Shown here piece by piece: positions 34,643-43,380 of a stretch of 64,000 bases of DNA. The stretch's first letter is position 1. Each line of letters begins with the position of its first letter. The notes under the pieces are model-generated. The model made no database searches. It was given only the letters and a program-made list of their open reading frames with translations, and was not told the DNA's origin. Source of the DNA: Rikenellaceae bacterium (GTDB lineage Bacteria; Bacteroidota; Bacteroidia; Bacteroidales; Rikenellaceae); NCBI GenBank assembly GCA_015060075.1, contig SUZE01000001.1, positions 1-64,000 of the forward strand, given 5' to 3'. The position numbers were made by a program, and so were the translations under genes.

Positions 34643-34874
34643 CCGAGAGTTGAGAGAAACGGAAAACTTTTTGAGTTGAGAGTTGAGAGTGGAGAGAAAT
34701 GCAGAATGCAAAATGCAAAATGTAGAATGTAGAATTGAAAATTGTTTTCAGCGCACCCCATAAAGCGACCAACGGGAGCGCCCCCATAAAGGGCGGAACG
34801 CCCGCCCCCATAAAGCAGTCGCAGACTGCGCCCCCAGAAATGTTGCGCCTTGACAAGTTTAAGAGTTCGGAAAA
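34643..34874 (-). repeat. Composite repeat element, copy 2 (reverse, after the CDF gene)
   Basis: Read on the minus strand: GTTTTCCGAAC, GC-rich mini-hairpins separated by (T)TATGGGGG spacers (GCAGTC/GACTGC; GGGCG/CGCCC; CGCTCCCGTTGGTCGCTT), GCGCTGAAAA, AATTCTACATTCTACATTTTGCATTTTGCATT, then CTCTC-ACTCTCAACTCTCAACTC and TTTTCCGTTTCTC. No gene is encoded. Confidence 0.85.
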
Positions 34875-34902
34875 CAAAAAAGGGTTGCTATGTAAGCAAC
34901 CC
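34875..34902 (-). terminator. Terminator of the sigma factor/44-residue ORF transcript
   Basis: On the minus strand, GGGTTGCTTACATAGCAACCC with an 8-9 bp stem (34882-34902), followed by TTTTTTG (34881-34875). It lies 18 bp after the stop of the small ORF, which supports that ORF being inside a real transcript. Confidence 0.85.
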
Positions 34903-34920
34903 TCCCACAAATTAACCCTC

Positions 34921-35055
34921 TTATGCCTCCGAACGAAGAACTGCGCTTAGTAACGAATCCAAATATAGGAGTTCGGCGTCCCCGCATATAACATGCGACA
35001 GAAATAGCTCTTCATCGCAGACATTGTGTAATACCTGATTGTCGATTTGCTCCAT
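34921..35055 (-). CDS. 44-residue acidic protein encoded downstream of the ECF sigma factor
   Basis: A small open frame, ATG at 35055 to TAA at 34921. The product is acidic (DEE near 15, then GDAELLYLD) and ends in LLSAVLRSEA. It has no membrane segment and two cysteines. It lies 89 bp after the sigma factor stop, on the same strand, and a terminator begins 18 bp after its own stop. The gap contains CCTACA (35109-35114 region) and its complement TGTAGG, a possible hairpin. I do not recognise a family. A small regulator or partner of the sigma factor is one possibility. A chance ORF in a 3' leader is the alternative. Confidence 0.5.
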   Translation of the reverse strand: MEQIDNQVLHNVCDEELFLSHVICGDAELLYLDSLLSAVLRSEA

Positions 35056-35144
35056 AGGCGTATCTTTTAGTCTGTTTCACCTACAAAACGCAGACCGCAG
35101 GTATTTTATTGTGTAGGAAATTTAGTTTTTTGCATTAAAATTCT

Positions 35145-35729
35145 TTAACACAAGACCAAATTCCTCTTTTTAATCATTTGGCGCATATTTATCAAGGCGT
35201 ATCGCATTCGTCCCAGAGCTGTGTTAATGCTCACTCCCGTATGCTCTGCTATCTCCTTGAAACTAAGCCCCTCGTAGTAGCGCATCTTGACCACCTCTCG
35301 CTGCTCTTCGGGTAACTCCTCAACCAAAGCTCTAATCTCCTCGGCACGCTGCTCCGAAATGATGTTATCTTCGATAGATGGCTCGGCGAAGTTTTTACTG
35401 CCCAAGATATCAAAGCCGGCACTTGACTCGCTTACGGTCTTAACCTGTTTTTGCGCCCGGAAGTAATCCAGCACTCTGTTGTGTGCGATACGCAACACCC
35501 ACGGCAAGAACCGCCCTTTGTCCGTATATCGACCTTCGTCCAATACCTTCACAACTTTTATCAACACCTCTTGTGTCAAATCGTCTGCTACATCACTATC
35601 CTTCACCATCATACGAACATAATCCCGTACTCGGCGAGTGTGGCGCTCTAAAAGTTGAGAAACCGCTTCGCGACTACCTTGTTGATACATCTCCAACAAA
35701 GCCTGGTCGCTTAACATTGTACTCTTCAT
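35145..35729 (-). CDS. ECF-type RNA polymerase sigma factor
   Basis: 194 aa from the ATG at 35729, which is preceded by AGGAGAAGAGT, an unusually good Shine-Dalgarno for this genome. Region 2 covers LLERHTRRVRDYVRMMVKDSDVADDLTQEVLIKVVKVLDEGRY with the conserved DLTQEVL. A linker with DNIISEQRAEEIRALVEELPEEQREVVKMRYYEGLSFKEIAEHTGVSINTALGRMRYAL is region 4 with its helix-turn-helix. No membrane anti-sigma factor gene follows. Instead there is a 44-residue ORF and a terminator, so regulation by a FecR-type partner is unlikely. The leader upstream is about 300 bp long. Confidence 0.94.
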   Translation of the reverse strand: MKSTMLSDQALLEMYQQGSREAVSQLLERHTRRVRDYVRMMVKDSDVADDLTQEVLIKVVKVLDEGRYTDKGRFLPWVLRIAHNRVLDYFRAQKQVKTVSESSAGFDILGSKNFAEPSIEDNIISEQRAEEIRALVEELPEEQREVVKMRYYEGLSFKEIAEHTGVSINTALGRMRYALINMRQMIKKRNLVLC

Positions 35730-36034
35730 ACTCTTCTCCTTTCTAAAATGGTTCAAAGAGTAGATTTCTGTCGATAGGCAATAATTTTTTAGTTAAACTT
35801 CTCGTTATATTCTACATGGAAGTATCCATGAAGGACTACTTTCACGACTGCAAGGTACGCAGTTTTCATCAAAACTCCAAATCGGCCGCCACTACTCCGC
35901 AATAGTGTATATTGTGGTCGAAATTGCAAAAATAGTGCCGAGAATGGTGTTGAAAGAGGTTTTTTGTTGTATTGACCTATGCTTGTCAAGGGTGTGAATC
36001 GACCAAATAAGGCGGTGAAATAACATTCGATATG
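35730..36034. other. Leader region of the sigma factor gene
   Basis: About 305 bp between the MATE gene and the sigma gene, both on the minus strand. Candidate minus-strand -7 element TATTTTTG at 35934-35927, without a clear -33. A CATGGA/TCCATG inverted repeat lies at 35815-35830. A 26-codon minus-strand frame (35869-35789) begins MKTAYLAVVKVV and could be a leader peptide or chance. No composite repeat lies here. Confidence 0.4.
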
Positions 36035-37441
36035 TTACTTTATCTTGCGGATTTGCCATACAAATAGTATGAAGGCTAACGTAATAGATGCGCTATCCGC
36101 TATTGGCATAGATACCCAAACACCATACGCTCCGAGGTAGCGAGGCAGAGTCCACAACAATGGGAGTAGGAAGAGTAGTTGTCGTGTCAGCGAGACGAAT
36201 ATTGCCAACGGAGCCTTACCGATATATTGGAAGAAACCACCGACAACAACCTGAAAACCTATGAGAGGGAACATCATTAAGATTATGCGCATGCCTTGTG
36301 CTGCGGCATCGACTATCAACTGCTCATTGCCACCCTTCGAGGAGTCTACGAAGGCTCTGGCGACAAATTCGGGGGCGGTTTCGCCAAGGATAAAACCAAG
36401 TGTTCCAATAGTCATACCGCAGCCAATAGTCATAAATACAGCCTTGCGAACACGAGCAAAATTCTTTGCTCCATAGTTGTAGCCAACTATCGGTTGCATA
36501 CCTTGATTTAAGCCCTGTATAATCATGATAAAGAGCAGTGCTACACGATTGACGATGCCGTAGGCCCCGACATACAGGTCGGCTGCACCCTCCTCTCGTG
36601 TTACAATATCGTGCAAGCCCGTACCGCCATAGCGGAGCATTGCCGTATTGACAAATGCAGCGACCATCGAGGCGCAGATATTCATCAGAAATGGCGCAAG
36701 ACCGATTGAGAGTATATTGCCGACAATCTTCCAATCGAAGTGGAACGCCTCTCGCTTAAATCGCAAGAACGAACTCTTCGAGCAGAAGTGCGACAAGGCG
36801 ATAAGGAATGCGACAAATTGCGAAATAACAGTTGCTGCCGCCGAGCCCTGAATACCCCAACCGAACTTGAAGATAAAGAGTGGATTGAGTATGAGATTCA
36901 CCGCTACCGAGGTGAGCATTATCGCCATAGACTTGCGCGGATTACCCGAGGCACGAATCATGTCATTCATGCCGAGGTAGAGGTGTTGCGTAATGTTGCC
37001 GTAGAGAATAATGCGCATGAATTGGCGAGCATACTCTATCGTTTCGGCTGATGCCTGACCGCCGCTGAATAGCAATAATATCTCGTCTAAGAAGGTGAGC
37101 ATCAGCACCATTATCGTAAATCCGATAATGATGTTGAGAATAACGGCATTACACAATGTCTTTTCGGCAGCCCTTTTGTTCCCCTCACCGAGTCGTAGCG
37201 AGATTCGTGCACCTGCACCTACACCTACCATGGCACCGAATGCCGAGCCGATATTCATAATCGGCATCGTAATAGCCATACCTGCAATGGCGGCACCTCC
37301 GACTCCATGCCCCACGAAGGCACTATCAATAAGATGGTACAGCGATGACGATGCCATTGCGATAATGGCAGGGGTGGCATAGTTGAACAACAACTTGCCG
37401 ATATTGTCTGTACCAAGTGATAGTGTAGCCGATTTACTCAT
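36035..37441 (-). CDS. MATE-family multidrug/toxin efflux transporter
   Basis: 468 aa, about 12 membrane helices in two similar halves, the standard MATE size. MATE traits include the start GTDNIGKLLFNYATPAIIAMASSSLYHLIDSAFVGH, IRASGNPRKSMAIMLTSVAVNLILNPLFIFKFGWGIQGSAAATV in the first half and QGMQPIVGYNYGAKNFARVRKA in the second. The last two blocks are strongly conserved. It exports cationic compounds in exchange for Na+ or H+. Substrate unknown. It is 126 bp downstream of the RND outer-membrane factor gene, with a hairpin between (37523-37551), so it is probably a separate transcript or partial read-through. Confidence 0.93.
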   Translation of the reverse strand: MSKSATLSLGTDNIGKLLFNYATPAIIAMASSSLYHLIDSAFVGHGVGGAAIAGMAITMPIMNIGSAFGAMVGVGAGARISLRLGEGNKRAAEKTLCNAVILNIIIGFTIMVLMLTFLDEILLLFSGGQASAETIEYARQFMRIILYGNITQHLYLGMNDMIRASGNPRKSMAIMLTSVAVNLILNPLFIFKFGWGIQGSAAATVISQFVAFLIALSHFCSKSSFLRFKREAFHFDWKIVGNILSIGLAPFLMNICASMVAAFVNTAMLRYGGTGLHDIVTREEGAADLYVGAYGIVNRVALLFIMIIQGLNQGMQPIVGYNYGAKNFARVRKAVFMTIGCGMTIGTLGFILGETAPEFVARAFVDSSKGGNEQLIVDAAAQGMRIILMMFPLIGFQVVVGGFFQYIGKAPLAIFVSLTRQLLFLLPLLWTLPRYLGAYGVWVSMPIADSASITLAFILFVWQIRKIK

Positions 37442-37522
37442 ATCGGTTGCAAAGATACAAATTCTATCGCTATGTAGAGTTTATATCTGCCAAAATTTAG
37501 TGGTTAAACCTTTATAAACGAG

Positions 37523-37551
37523 TATAGGCGACTTTTTGAAGGTCGCCTATA
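37523..37551. terminator. Hairpin after the RND efflux operon
   Basis: Perfect 10-bp stem (37523-37532 with 37542-37551). It lies 16 bp beyond the stop of the outer-membrane factor gene on the minus strand. The U-tract is weak, so termination may be partial. Confidence 0.6.
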
Positions 37552-37567
37552 TTTGATGCCGAAAAGT

Positions 37568-38962
37568 CTATCTCTTGCGAGTCCTCTTGAAGATAGGGTT
37601 TTTCTCTACTTCGGGTTCTACGCTTGTATCAACTCCACCGCCCAAGGAGCGATAGAGGTTGATAACACCCTGAATACCCTCGAAACGGTCTGAAACCTGC
37701 AACAAGCGAGCCGAAAGCAGTGACTGCTGAGCTGTCAATACCTCCAAATAGGTCGCCTCCGAGTGGCTCATCAACTGACGAGTACTGTAAACCGCCTTCT
37801 CCAAGTTGTCGATTTGGCGAATACGTAAGTCGGTTTTGCTGCGAGCCGAACGGCACTGTGCCAATGCAGTATTAACCTCGTTACCGGCCTCCAACAACTT
37901 GTGGTGGAAATTCAATACCGCCTCGCGTTGTTGCGATTGTGCAATCTTGTAGTTAGCACGGTTGCTACCCGCATTGAATATCGGCTGTACCAGCTTTGCC
38001 AAGAACGAGAACGCCCAACTTGCAGGTGTGCCTTTCAATGCTCCATCACCCGAAATGGTTAGCGAAGGGTAGAGGTTGGCATGTGCAATATTGGTGTTAT
38101 AGAATGCAAGTTTCAGGTTGTACTCTGCCTGCTGTACGTCAGGACGGCGAGAGAGCAACTGCGCAGGAACACCAACGAATAGTTCCTGCTTGAAATCCAC
38201 TCCATTCAACTCGCTGCGAGGGAAATCCTGCGGAGTGACATTGAGCAATAGGGCGAATGCGTTCTGAGCCTGCACAAGTTGGTACTCCAAGTCGTGCAAC
38301 GATGCGTCAATCGAACAGCTGTTTGCCTCAGTCTGCGAGATAGATGCAGCATTTGTCATACCTGCCTCCTTCATAGCCTTCATGGTGCGGACATTCTCCT
38401 TCCAAGATGCCGAAGTTGAGCGAGAAATACGAAGTTTTGCATCAATCATCAACAATGTATAGTAGTTGTTGGCGATAGCCGATACAAGGGCGGTCTGAAC
38501 GCTACGGCGATAGAGCCTATTGTACTCCAACGATGCCTCGGCACGGCGTTTTGCGTTGATGTTGCGAGCCATGATGTCAATCTCCCAACTCGCCTTAATA
38601 GGCAAAGTATAGGAGAATTGAGAAGATTGCGGAGCAAGGCTTACACCTGCCGAAGGCTCAAAACCGAACGATGGGATAAATGCCAATCTTGCCGACTGCA
38701 ATGCCAACTCTGCTTGCGATACTCGCTCGGCAGCAAGTTGCATGTCAATATTATTCTTCAAGCCCTGCTCGATATAACCTTGCAGGTATTTGTCGGTGAA
38801 GAAGTCTCGCCACGAAATATCCGCCATGGTGGTCGTGTCAGCCTTCTCTATATTGCCGTAGAGTTTGTCGGTCGAAATCTCCTCCGGACGGCTATATTTC
38901 TTGTATATGGAGCAACTCGTAAAGAGTGTTGCAATACCTAATATTAAGAGAATCTTTTTCAT
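37568..38962 (-). CDS. RND efflux outer-membrane factor lipoprotein (OprM/NodT type)
   Basis: Outer-membrane channel of a tripartite pump. The start at 38962 gives a lipoprotein signal (MKKILLILGIATLFTSC). The longer frame runs into the upstream permease gene. 464 aa with the two OEP repeats: the first around IDMQLAAERVSQAELALQSARLAFIPSFG, the second around DVQQAEYNLKLAFYNTNIAHANLYPSLTISG. The chain continues with LDNLEKAVYSTRQLMSHSEATYLEVLTAQQSLL-like helices. It starts 1 bp after the permease stop and ends the three-gene operon. Confidence 0.94.
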   Translation of the reverse strand: MKKILLILGIATLFTSCSIYKKYSRPEEISTDKLYGNIEKADTTTMADISWRDFFTDKYLQGYIEQGLKNNIDMQLAAERVSQAELALQSARLAFIPSFGFEPSAGVSLAPQSSQFSYTLPIKASWEIDIMARNINAKRRAEASLEYNRLYRRSVQTALVSAIANNYYTLLMIDAKLRISRSTSASWKENVRTMKAMKEAGMTNAASISQTEANSCSIDASLHDLEYQLVQAQNAFALLLNVTPQDFPRSELNGVDFKQELFVGVPAQLLSRRPDVQQAEYNLKLAFYNTNIAHANLYPSLTISGDGALKGTPASWAFSFLAKLVQPIFNAGSNRANYKIAQSQQREAVLNFHHKLLEAGNEVNTALAQCRSARSKTDLRIRQIDNLEKAVYSTRQLMSHSEATYLEVLTAQQSLLSARLLQVSDRFEGIQGVINLYRSLGGGVDTSVEPEVEKNPIFKRTRKR

Positions 38963-38963
38963 C

Positions 38964-41900
38964 TTACTCTTTTTCGATAGTTTTAATTGGTTTAATCTTC
39001 TCTTGCAACCACTGGAAGAAGGTGAAGAAAACAGGCAATACGAACAACAATGCCAACGTTCCGATAACCATACCTCCAACGACACCTGTACCGATAGTGG
39101 TGTTTCCGTTTGCTCCTACTCCCGTAGAGAACATCAATGGAATCATACCGATAACCATTGTCAGAACGGTCATCAAGATAGGGCGGAAACGCTCCTTTGT
39201 TGCTACGTATGTTGCACGGGCGATACTCATTCCTTTGGCGCGATTTTCACCGGCAAACTCGGTAATCAGAATTGCGGTCTTCGACAACAATCCGATGAGC
39301 ATGATAAGACCTGTCTGCAAGTAGATGTTGTTCTCGACACCCATCATTCTTGCAAAGAGGAACGAACCCATCAAACCGAAAGGTACCGAAAGAATAACCG
39401 CCAACGGAATAAGGTAACTCTCGTAGAGTGCTGCCAAGATAAGATAGATAAGCAAAATACAGATAGCAAAAATGATTACTGTGTTGTTGCTACTCGACTG
39501 CTCCTCACGGGCAATACCTGCGTAGTCGTAACCATAACCTACCGGCAGTACCTCCTTTGCAACCTCGGCAACAGCATTCAACGCCTCACCAGAAGAACGA
39601 CCTTCGGCTGCACGACCGGCAACGCTGATTGCAGGGAACATGTTGAATCGTTGCATACGCTCAGGGGCGTAGATTCTTTCGAGTGTTACGAACTGACTGA
39701 TAGGAGCCATCTCCTCGCCGATGCGTACAAAGATGTTGTTCAACGAGTGTTTGTCGGTACGGTAGTCAGGGTGTGCCTGAATTCGTACCTGATAGAGTTT
39801 CGTAAACTTATTAAAACGGGTGGACATCGTACCTCCATAGTAACCACTGAGTACTTGCAATACCTCCTTCGTTGAAGTTCCGGCACGCTTACACTTCACC
39901 GCATCTACGGTAATCTGGTACTGAGGGAAATGAGGCTTAAATGCGGTATAAACCGAACCAATCTCAGGACGCTCTCTCAAACCGTTAATCAGGTCCATTG
40001 TTACATCGTACAACTCTTCGATGGTTCCTCCCTTACGGTCTTGCAAATAGAGCGTAAATCCTCCGGCGGCACCGAAGCCCGGAATCATCGCAGGAGTAGA
40101 GGTTGTAACAGTTCCCTCATTAAACTTGCTTGCATACTCTTTGATACGCTCTTGAACAGCTCCAACGCTATGCTCTTTGCCCTTTCGCTCGTCCCAATGT
40201 TTGAGTCGGAAGTTGAAGCTACCATACGAAGGACCTGCCGCATCACCCGTACCCGCCATTTTACTATATGCTCGTACCTCCTCCATATCTTTCAAGATAT
40301 CGTTGTCGATACGGTCGAGAATCTTCTTGGTCTGCAAAAGCGAAGTTCCCGGAGGAGTGGTAATCTTCATGTTGATAGTACCCATATCCTCACGAGGTAC
40401 CAAACCTGTCTTGGTTGTTGTCATGAAGTAGTAAAGCAATCCTGCTGCCACTACGAACAATATGCAACTAATCCAGCGATGACGCAAGAAGAAGGTTACA
40501 CCACGCAGATACTTCTTGCGTACAGCCTCGAACGATGAGTCCATAGCCATACCAACACGGCGACCGAACGAAACTTTTGTTTCGTTTCCGTGTTCATCTT
40601 TTGGTCTGAGGAACATTGCACACAATGCAGGTGAGAGCGTCAAAGCGTTCAATGCCGAGATACCTACCGCAACGGCCATCGTAATACCGAACTGTGTGTA
40701 GAATACTCCCGATGTACCGCCCATAAATGATGTCGGGATAAATACCGCCATAAATACGAGGGTACATGTTACAATCGCCGAGGTGATACCGTCCATTGCA
40801 TTGATGGTTGCCTCGTATGGTGATTTGTAACCCGCATCGAACTTGGTGTGTACCGCCTCCACTACGATAATGGCATCGTCTACAACCACACCAATCGAAA
40901 GCACCAATGCAAACAAGGTGAGAAGGTTGATACTGAAATCGAAGAGGAAGAGGAACATAAATGTTCCGATAATCGACACGATGGTTGCGATAAGCGGAAT
41001 CATGGTCGAACGGAAATCACGCAAGAAGAGGAATACCACAAGAGTTACCAAGATGATAGCCTCAATAAGCGTACGAACTACATTGTAGATTGACGCAAAA
41101 AGGAAGTCGTTGGTACTCTCCAAAATAACCATCTCCAAATCGACAGGGAAATCCTCCTTCGCCTGTTCGAGAAATGCATCAATGCCCTTGATAACCTCCG
41201 TAGCATTAGAGTCGGGAGTTTGATAGATAACAAACTCTGTTCCCGGACAACCATTAACCTCGCATTGGAACTGATAGGATTGATTACCCAACTCGATTGT
41301 TGCAACATCCTTCAAACGCAATACCTCGCCATTGGGAAGTGCACGAATTACGATGTTCTCGAACTCGCTGATATTCTCCAAACGACCTTTGTAACGCATG
41401 GAGTATTGGAAAGTCTGGTCAGCACTCTCACCGAGCGAACCTGCTGCCGATTCGAGGTTCTGTTCACCTACGGCAGTAGAGATGTCTTTTGGTACGAGTT
41501 TGTACTGTGCCATGATATCCGGTTTGAGCCAGATACGCATCGAATAGTCCGAGCCACGCACTTCGATATCACCCACGCCCGGAATACGGGAGATTGCCGG
41601 TACGAGGTTAATCTTGATATAGTTCACAATAAAGGTACGGTCGTATGAGCCATTCGGGCTATATAGTGCGACACGCTCCAAGACACTCGTCTGACGCTTT
41701 TTTACGGTTACACCCGCCTCGACAACCTCCGATGGGAGCTGTTTTGTCGCACGGGATACACAGTTCTGCACATTTACGGCTGCCATGTCGGCGCTTGTGC
41801 CGTGCTTGAAATAGACATTTACACTACCGCTACCATTATTTGTACAAGTAGAAGACATGTAGGTCATATTCTCCACACCATTGATAGCCTCTTCGAGAGG

Positions 41901-42092
41901 AACGATAACGCTCTTTTGGAAGGTATCGGCACTTGCACCAGGGTAAGATGCCGACACGAAAATCGTTGGCGGAGCGATGTTTGGATATCGCTCAATAGGC
42001 AATGCAGCCAATCCTATAAGACCTCCGATGACAATAACAACCGAGATTACGGTAGAGAGTACCGGACGGTCGATAAATGTTTTAATATTCAT
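38964..42092 (-). CDS. RND-family efflux permease (AcrB/HAE1 type)
   Basis: Inner-membrane proton-driven pump subunit. 1042 aa, standard. It begins MNIKTFIDRPVLSTVISVVIVIGGL, the usual HAE1 opening. The proton-relay aspartates are in helix 4 (VLSIGVVVDDAIIVVEAVH). The helix-10 lysine is in LIGLLSKTAILITEFA. Pore-domain repeats and docking segments are complete, with no frameshift. The HAE1 type usually handles hydrophobic or amphiphilic drugs, bile salts and detergents. Which of these applies here is not visible. The adaptor gene lies 21 bp upstream and the outer-membrane factor gene follows directly. Confidence 0.96.
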   Translation of the reverse strand: MNIKTFIDRPVLSTVISVVIVIGGLIGLAALPIERYPNIAPPTIFVSASYPGASADTFQKSVIVPLEEAINGVENMTYMSSTCTNNGSGSVNVYFKHGTSADMAAVNVQNCVSRATKQLPSEVVEAGVTVKKRQTSVLERVALYSPNGSYDRTFIVNYIKINLVPAISRIPGVGDIEVRGSDYSMRIWLKPDIMAQYKLVPKDISTAVGEQNLESAAGSLGESADQTFQYSMRYKGRLENISEFENIVIRALPNGEVLRLKDVATIELGNQSYQFQCEVNGCPGTEFVIYQTPDSNATEVIKGIDAFLEQAKEDFPVDLEMVILESTNDFLFASIYNVVRTLIEAIILVTLVVFLFLRDFRSTMIPLIATIVSIIGTFMFLFLFDFSINLLTLFALVLSIGVVVDDAIIVVEAVHTKFDAGYKSPYEATINAMDGITSAIVTCTLVFMAVFIPTSFMGGTSGVFYTQFGITMAVAVGISALNALTLSPALCAMFLRPKDEHGNETKVSFGRRVGMAMDSSFEAVRKKYLRGVTFFLRHRWISCILFVVAAGLLYYFMTTTKTGLVPREDMGTINMKITTPPGTSLLQTKKILDRIDNDILKDMEEVRAYSKMAGTGDAAGPSYGSFNFRLKHWDERKGKEHSVGAVQERIKEYASKFNEGTVTTSTPAMIPGFGAAGGFTLYLQDRKGGTIEELYDVTMDLINGLRERPEIGSVYTAFKPHFPQYQITVDAVKCKRAGTSTKEVLQVLSGYYGGTMSTRFNKFTKLYQVRIQAHPDYRTDKHSLNNIFVRIGEEMAPISQFVTLERIYAPERMQRFNMFPAISVAGRAAEGRSSGEALNAVAEVAKEVLPVGYGYDYAGIAREEQSSSNNTVIIFAICILLIYLILAALYESYLIPLAVILSVPFGLMGSFLFARMMGVENNIYLQTGLIMLIGLLSKTAILITEFAGENRAKGMSIARATYVATKERFRPILMTVLTMVIGMIPLMFSTGVGANGNTTIGTGVVGGMVIGTLALLFVLPVFFTFFQWLQEKIKPIKTIEKE

Positions 42093-42113
42093 CTTTTGAA
42101 ACTGCTTTTAGGA

Positions 42114-43247
42114 TTATTTTTTCTTCTTTGGAGTTATGATATTTTTAATCTTGACATTCGAGCCGTCACGCAAAAGACCGATACCATCAACAATGATAGT
42201 GTCGCCCTCCATAAGTCCCGACTGCACGATATACTCCTTGCCATTGCTAATTTCGAAAACACCGATAATCTTTGCCTTGGCAACGCCATTCTCAACCTTG
42301 TAAGCGTACACCTTGTCCTGTACCTCGTAGGTTGCGTGCTGAGGAATTACCACACAACCGTCTTGACGGTGAGGCAAAATTATTGTGCCCGAACCACCCG
42401 AGATAAGAAGTCGCTTCTTGTTAGGGAACTTTGCACGAATGGTAACCGAACCGGTTGTTGGGTCGATGATACCGGAGATAGCCTCGATACGTCCCTTCTC
42501 CGAGTAGATTGTACCATCGCTCAACTGCAACTCTACATCAGGGAGTTCCTGCAATGCGTTTTCGAGTGCACCATATTGGCGTTTGAGTGAGAGTACCTGA
42601 CTCTCGCTCAACGAGAAATAGACATACATCTCGGAGTTATCCGAAACGGTAGTTATAGGTGTAGACTCCGAAGGTCTTACGAAGGTACCCACACGGAAAG
42701 GAAGGGTACCTACAACACCATCTACGGGACTCTTGATAAGAGTGTAGGCGAGGTTGTTGCTTGCGGTGAGTTCGTCTGCCTTTGCTTGTGCAAGTTCAGC
42801 CTTTGAAGCTGCAAGGTTTGTGCGAGCCATGCGAAGGTCAAACTCCGATACAATCTCCTGCTCGAACAGAACCTCTTTTGCTGCGGCAGAGAGTTGTGAT
42901 GCCTCGACCAATGCCTGCTTTACTTCAACTTTTGCCTCTGCGGTTGCGAGGGCCGCCAAGTATTGAGCCTGGTCGATAACAAAGAGAGTCTGTCCCTGTT
43001 TAACAATCGAACCCTCCTTTACCTTGATGTCGGTGATGTAACCCTCCACTTTCGTACGGATATCGACATCCTGCTTACCTCGGATTGTAGCCGAGTAGGT
43101 TGAAGCGAGTTTGCGAGATGCTGTTTGAAGAATCATCGCATTGTACTCACGAGTCTGTTTTGTTGTTTTGGTCTCCTCCTTGCAGCCTGCGAACAGGAAT
43201 GATGCAACGATGCAAACCATCAAACCGGATAGTAGTTTTTTTGTCAT
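42114..43247 (-). CDS. RND efflux periplasmic adaptor (membrane-fusion lipoprotein)
   Basis: Links permease and outer-membrane channel. The start at 43247 gives a lipoprotein signal (MTKKLLSGLMVCIVASFLFAGC). 377 aa. Elements in order: first lipoyl half (RGKQDVDIRTKVEGYITDIKVKEGSIVKQGQTLFVID), a helical hairpin (about 95-150), the second lipoyl half (YTLIKSPVDGVVGTLPFRVGTFV), beta-barrel domain and membrane-proximal domain (VVIPQHATYEVQDKVYAYKV). First gene of the adaptor-permease-channel operon. The promoter lies at 43296-43325, with a palindrome just upstream of it, so repression or activation by a dimeric regulator encoded elsewhere is likely. Confidence 0.94.
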   Translation of the reverse strand: MTKKLLSGLMVCIVASFLFAGCKEETKTTKQTREYNAMILQTASRKLASTYSATIRGKQDVDIRTKVEGYITDIKVKEGSIVKQGQTLFVIDQAQYLAALATAEAKVEVKQALVEASQLSAAAKEVLFEQEIVSEFDLRMARTNLAASKAELAQAKADELTASNNLAYTLIKSPVDGVVGTLPFRVGTFVRPSESTPITTVSDNSEMYVYFSLSESQVLSLKRQYGALENALQELPDVELQLSDGTIYSEKGRIEAISGIIDPTTGSVTIRAKFPNKKRLLISGGSGTIILPHRQDGCVVIPQHATYEVQDKVYAYKVENGVAKAKIIGVFEISNGKEYIVQSGLMEGDTIIVDGIGLLRDGSNVKIKNIITPKKKK

Positions 43248-43295
43248 ATTGTTTTGATTTTTGTAGAATTTGTTTCTGTTGTTCGTAAATCCACG

Positions 43296-43325
43296 CAAAG
43301 TTACAAAAAATAGAATACAATACAA
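43296..43325 (-). promoter_or_regulatory. Promoter of the RND efflux operon
   Basis: Minus strand TTG (43325-43323), 19 bases, TAACTTTG (43303-43296). The leader is about 46 bases. Confidence 0.7.
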
Positions 43326-43328
43326 ATA

Positions 43329-43350
43329 GGACCAATATAAATATTGGACC
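43329..43350. promoter_or_regulatory. 22-bp palindrome, candidate operator of the RND efflux operon
   Basis: GGACCAATATAAATATTGGACC pairs at 9 of 11 dyad positions and touches the upstream side of the -33 element. Its size and symmetry fit a TetR- or MarR-type dimer site. No regulator gene is adjacent. Confidence 0.6.
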
Positions 43351-43380
43351 TATAAGGTTGTTTTTTAGAGTTGTGATTCG

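Noticed and set aside
35789..35869. 26-codon frame in the sigma factor leader
   Set aside because: Too short to support without conservation data. It is mentioned only in the leader entry.
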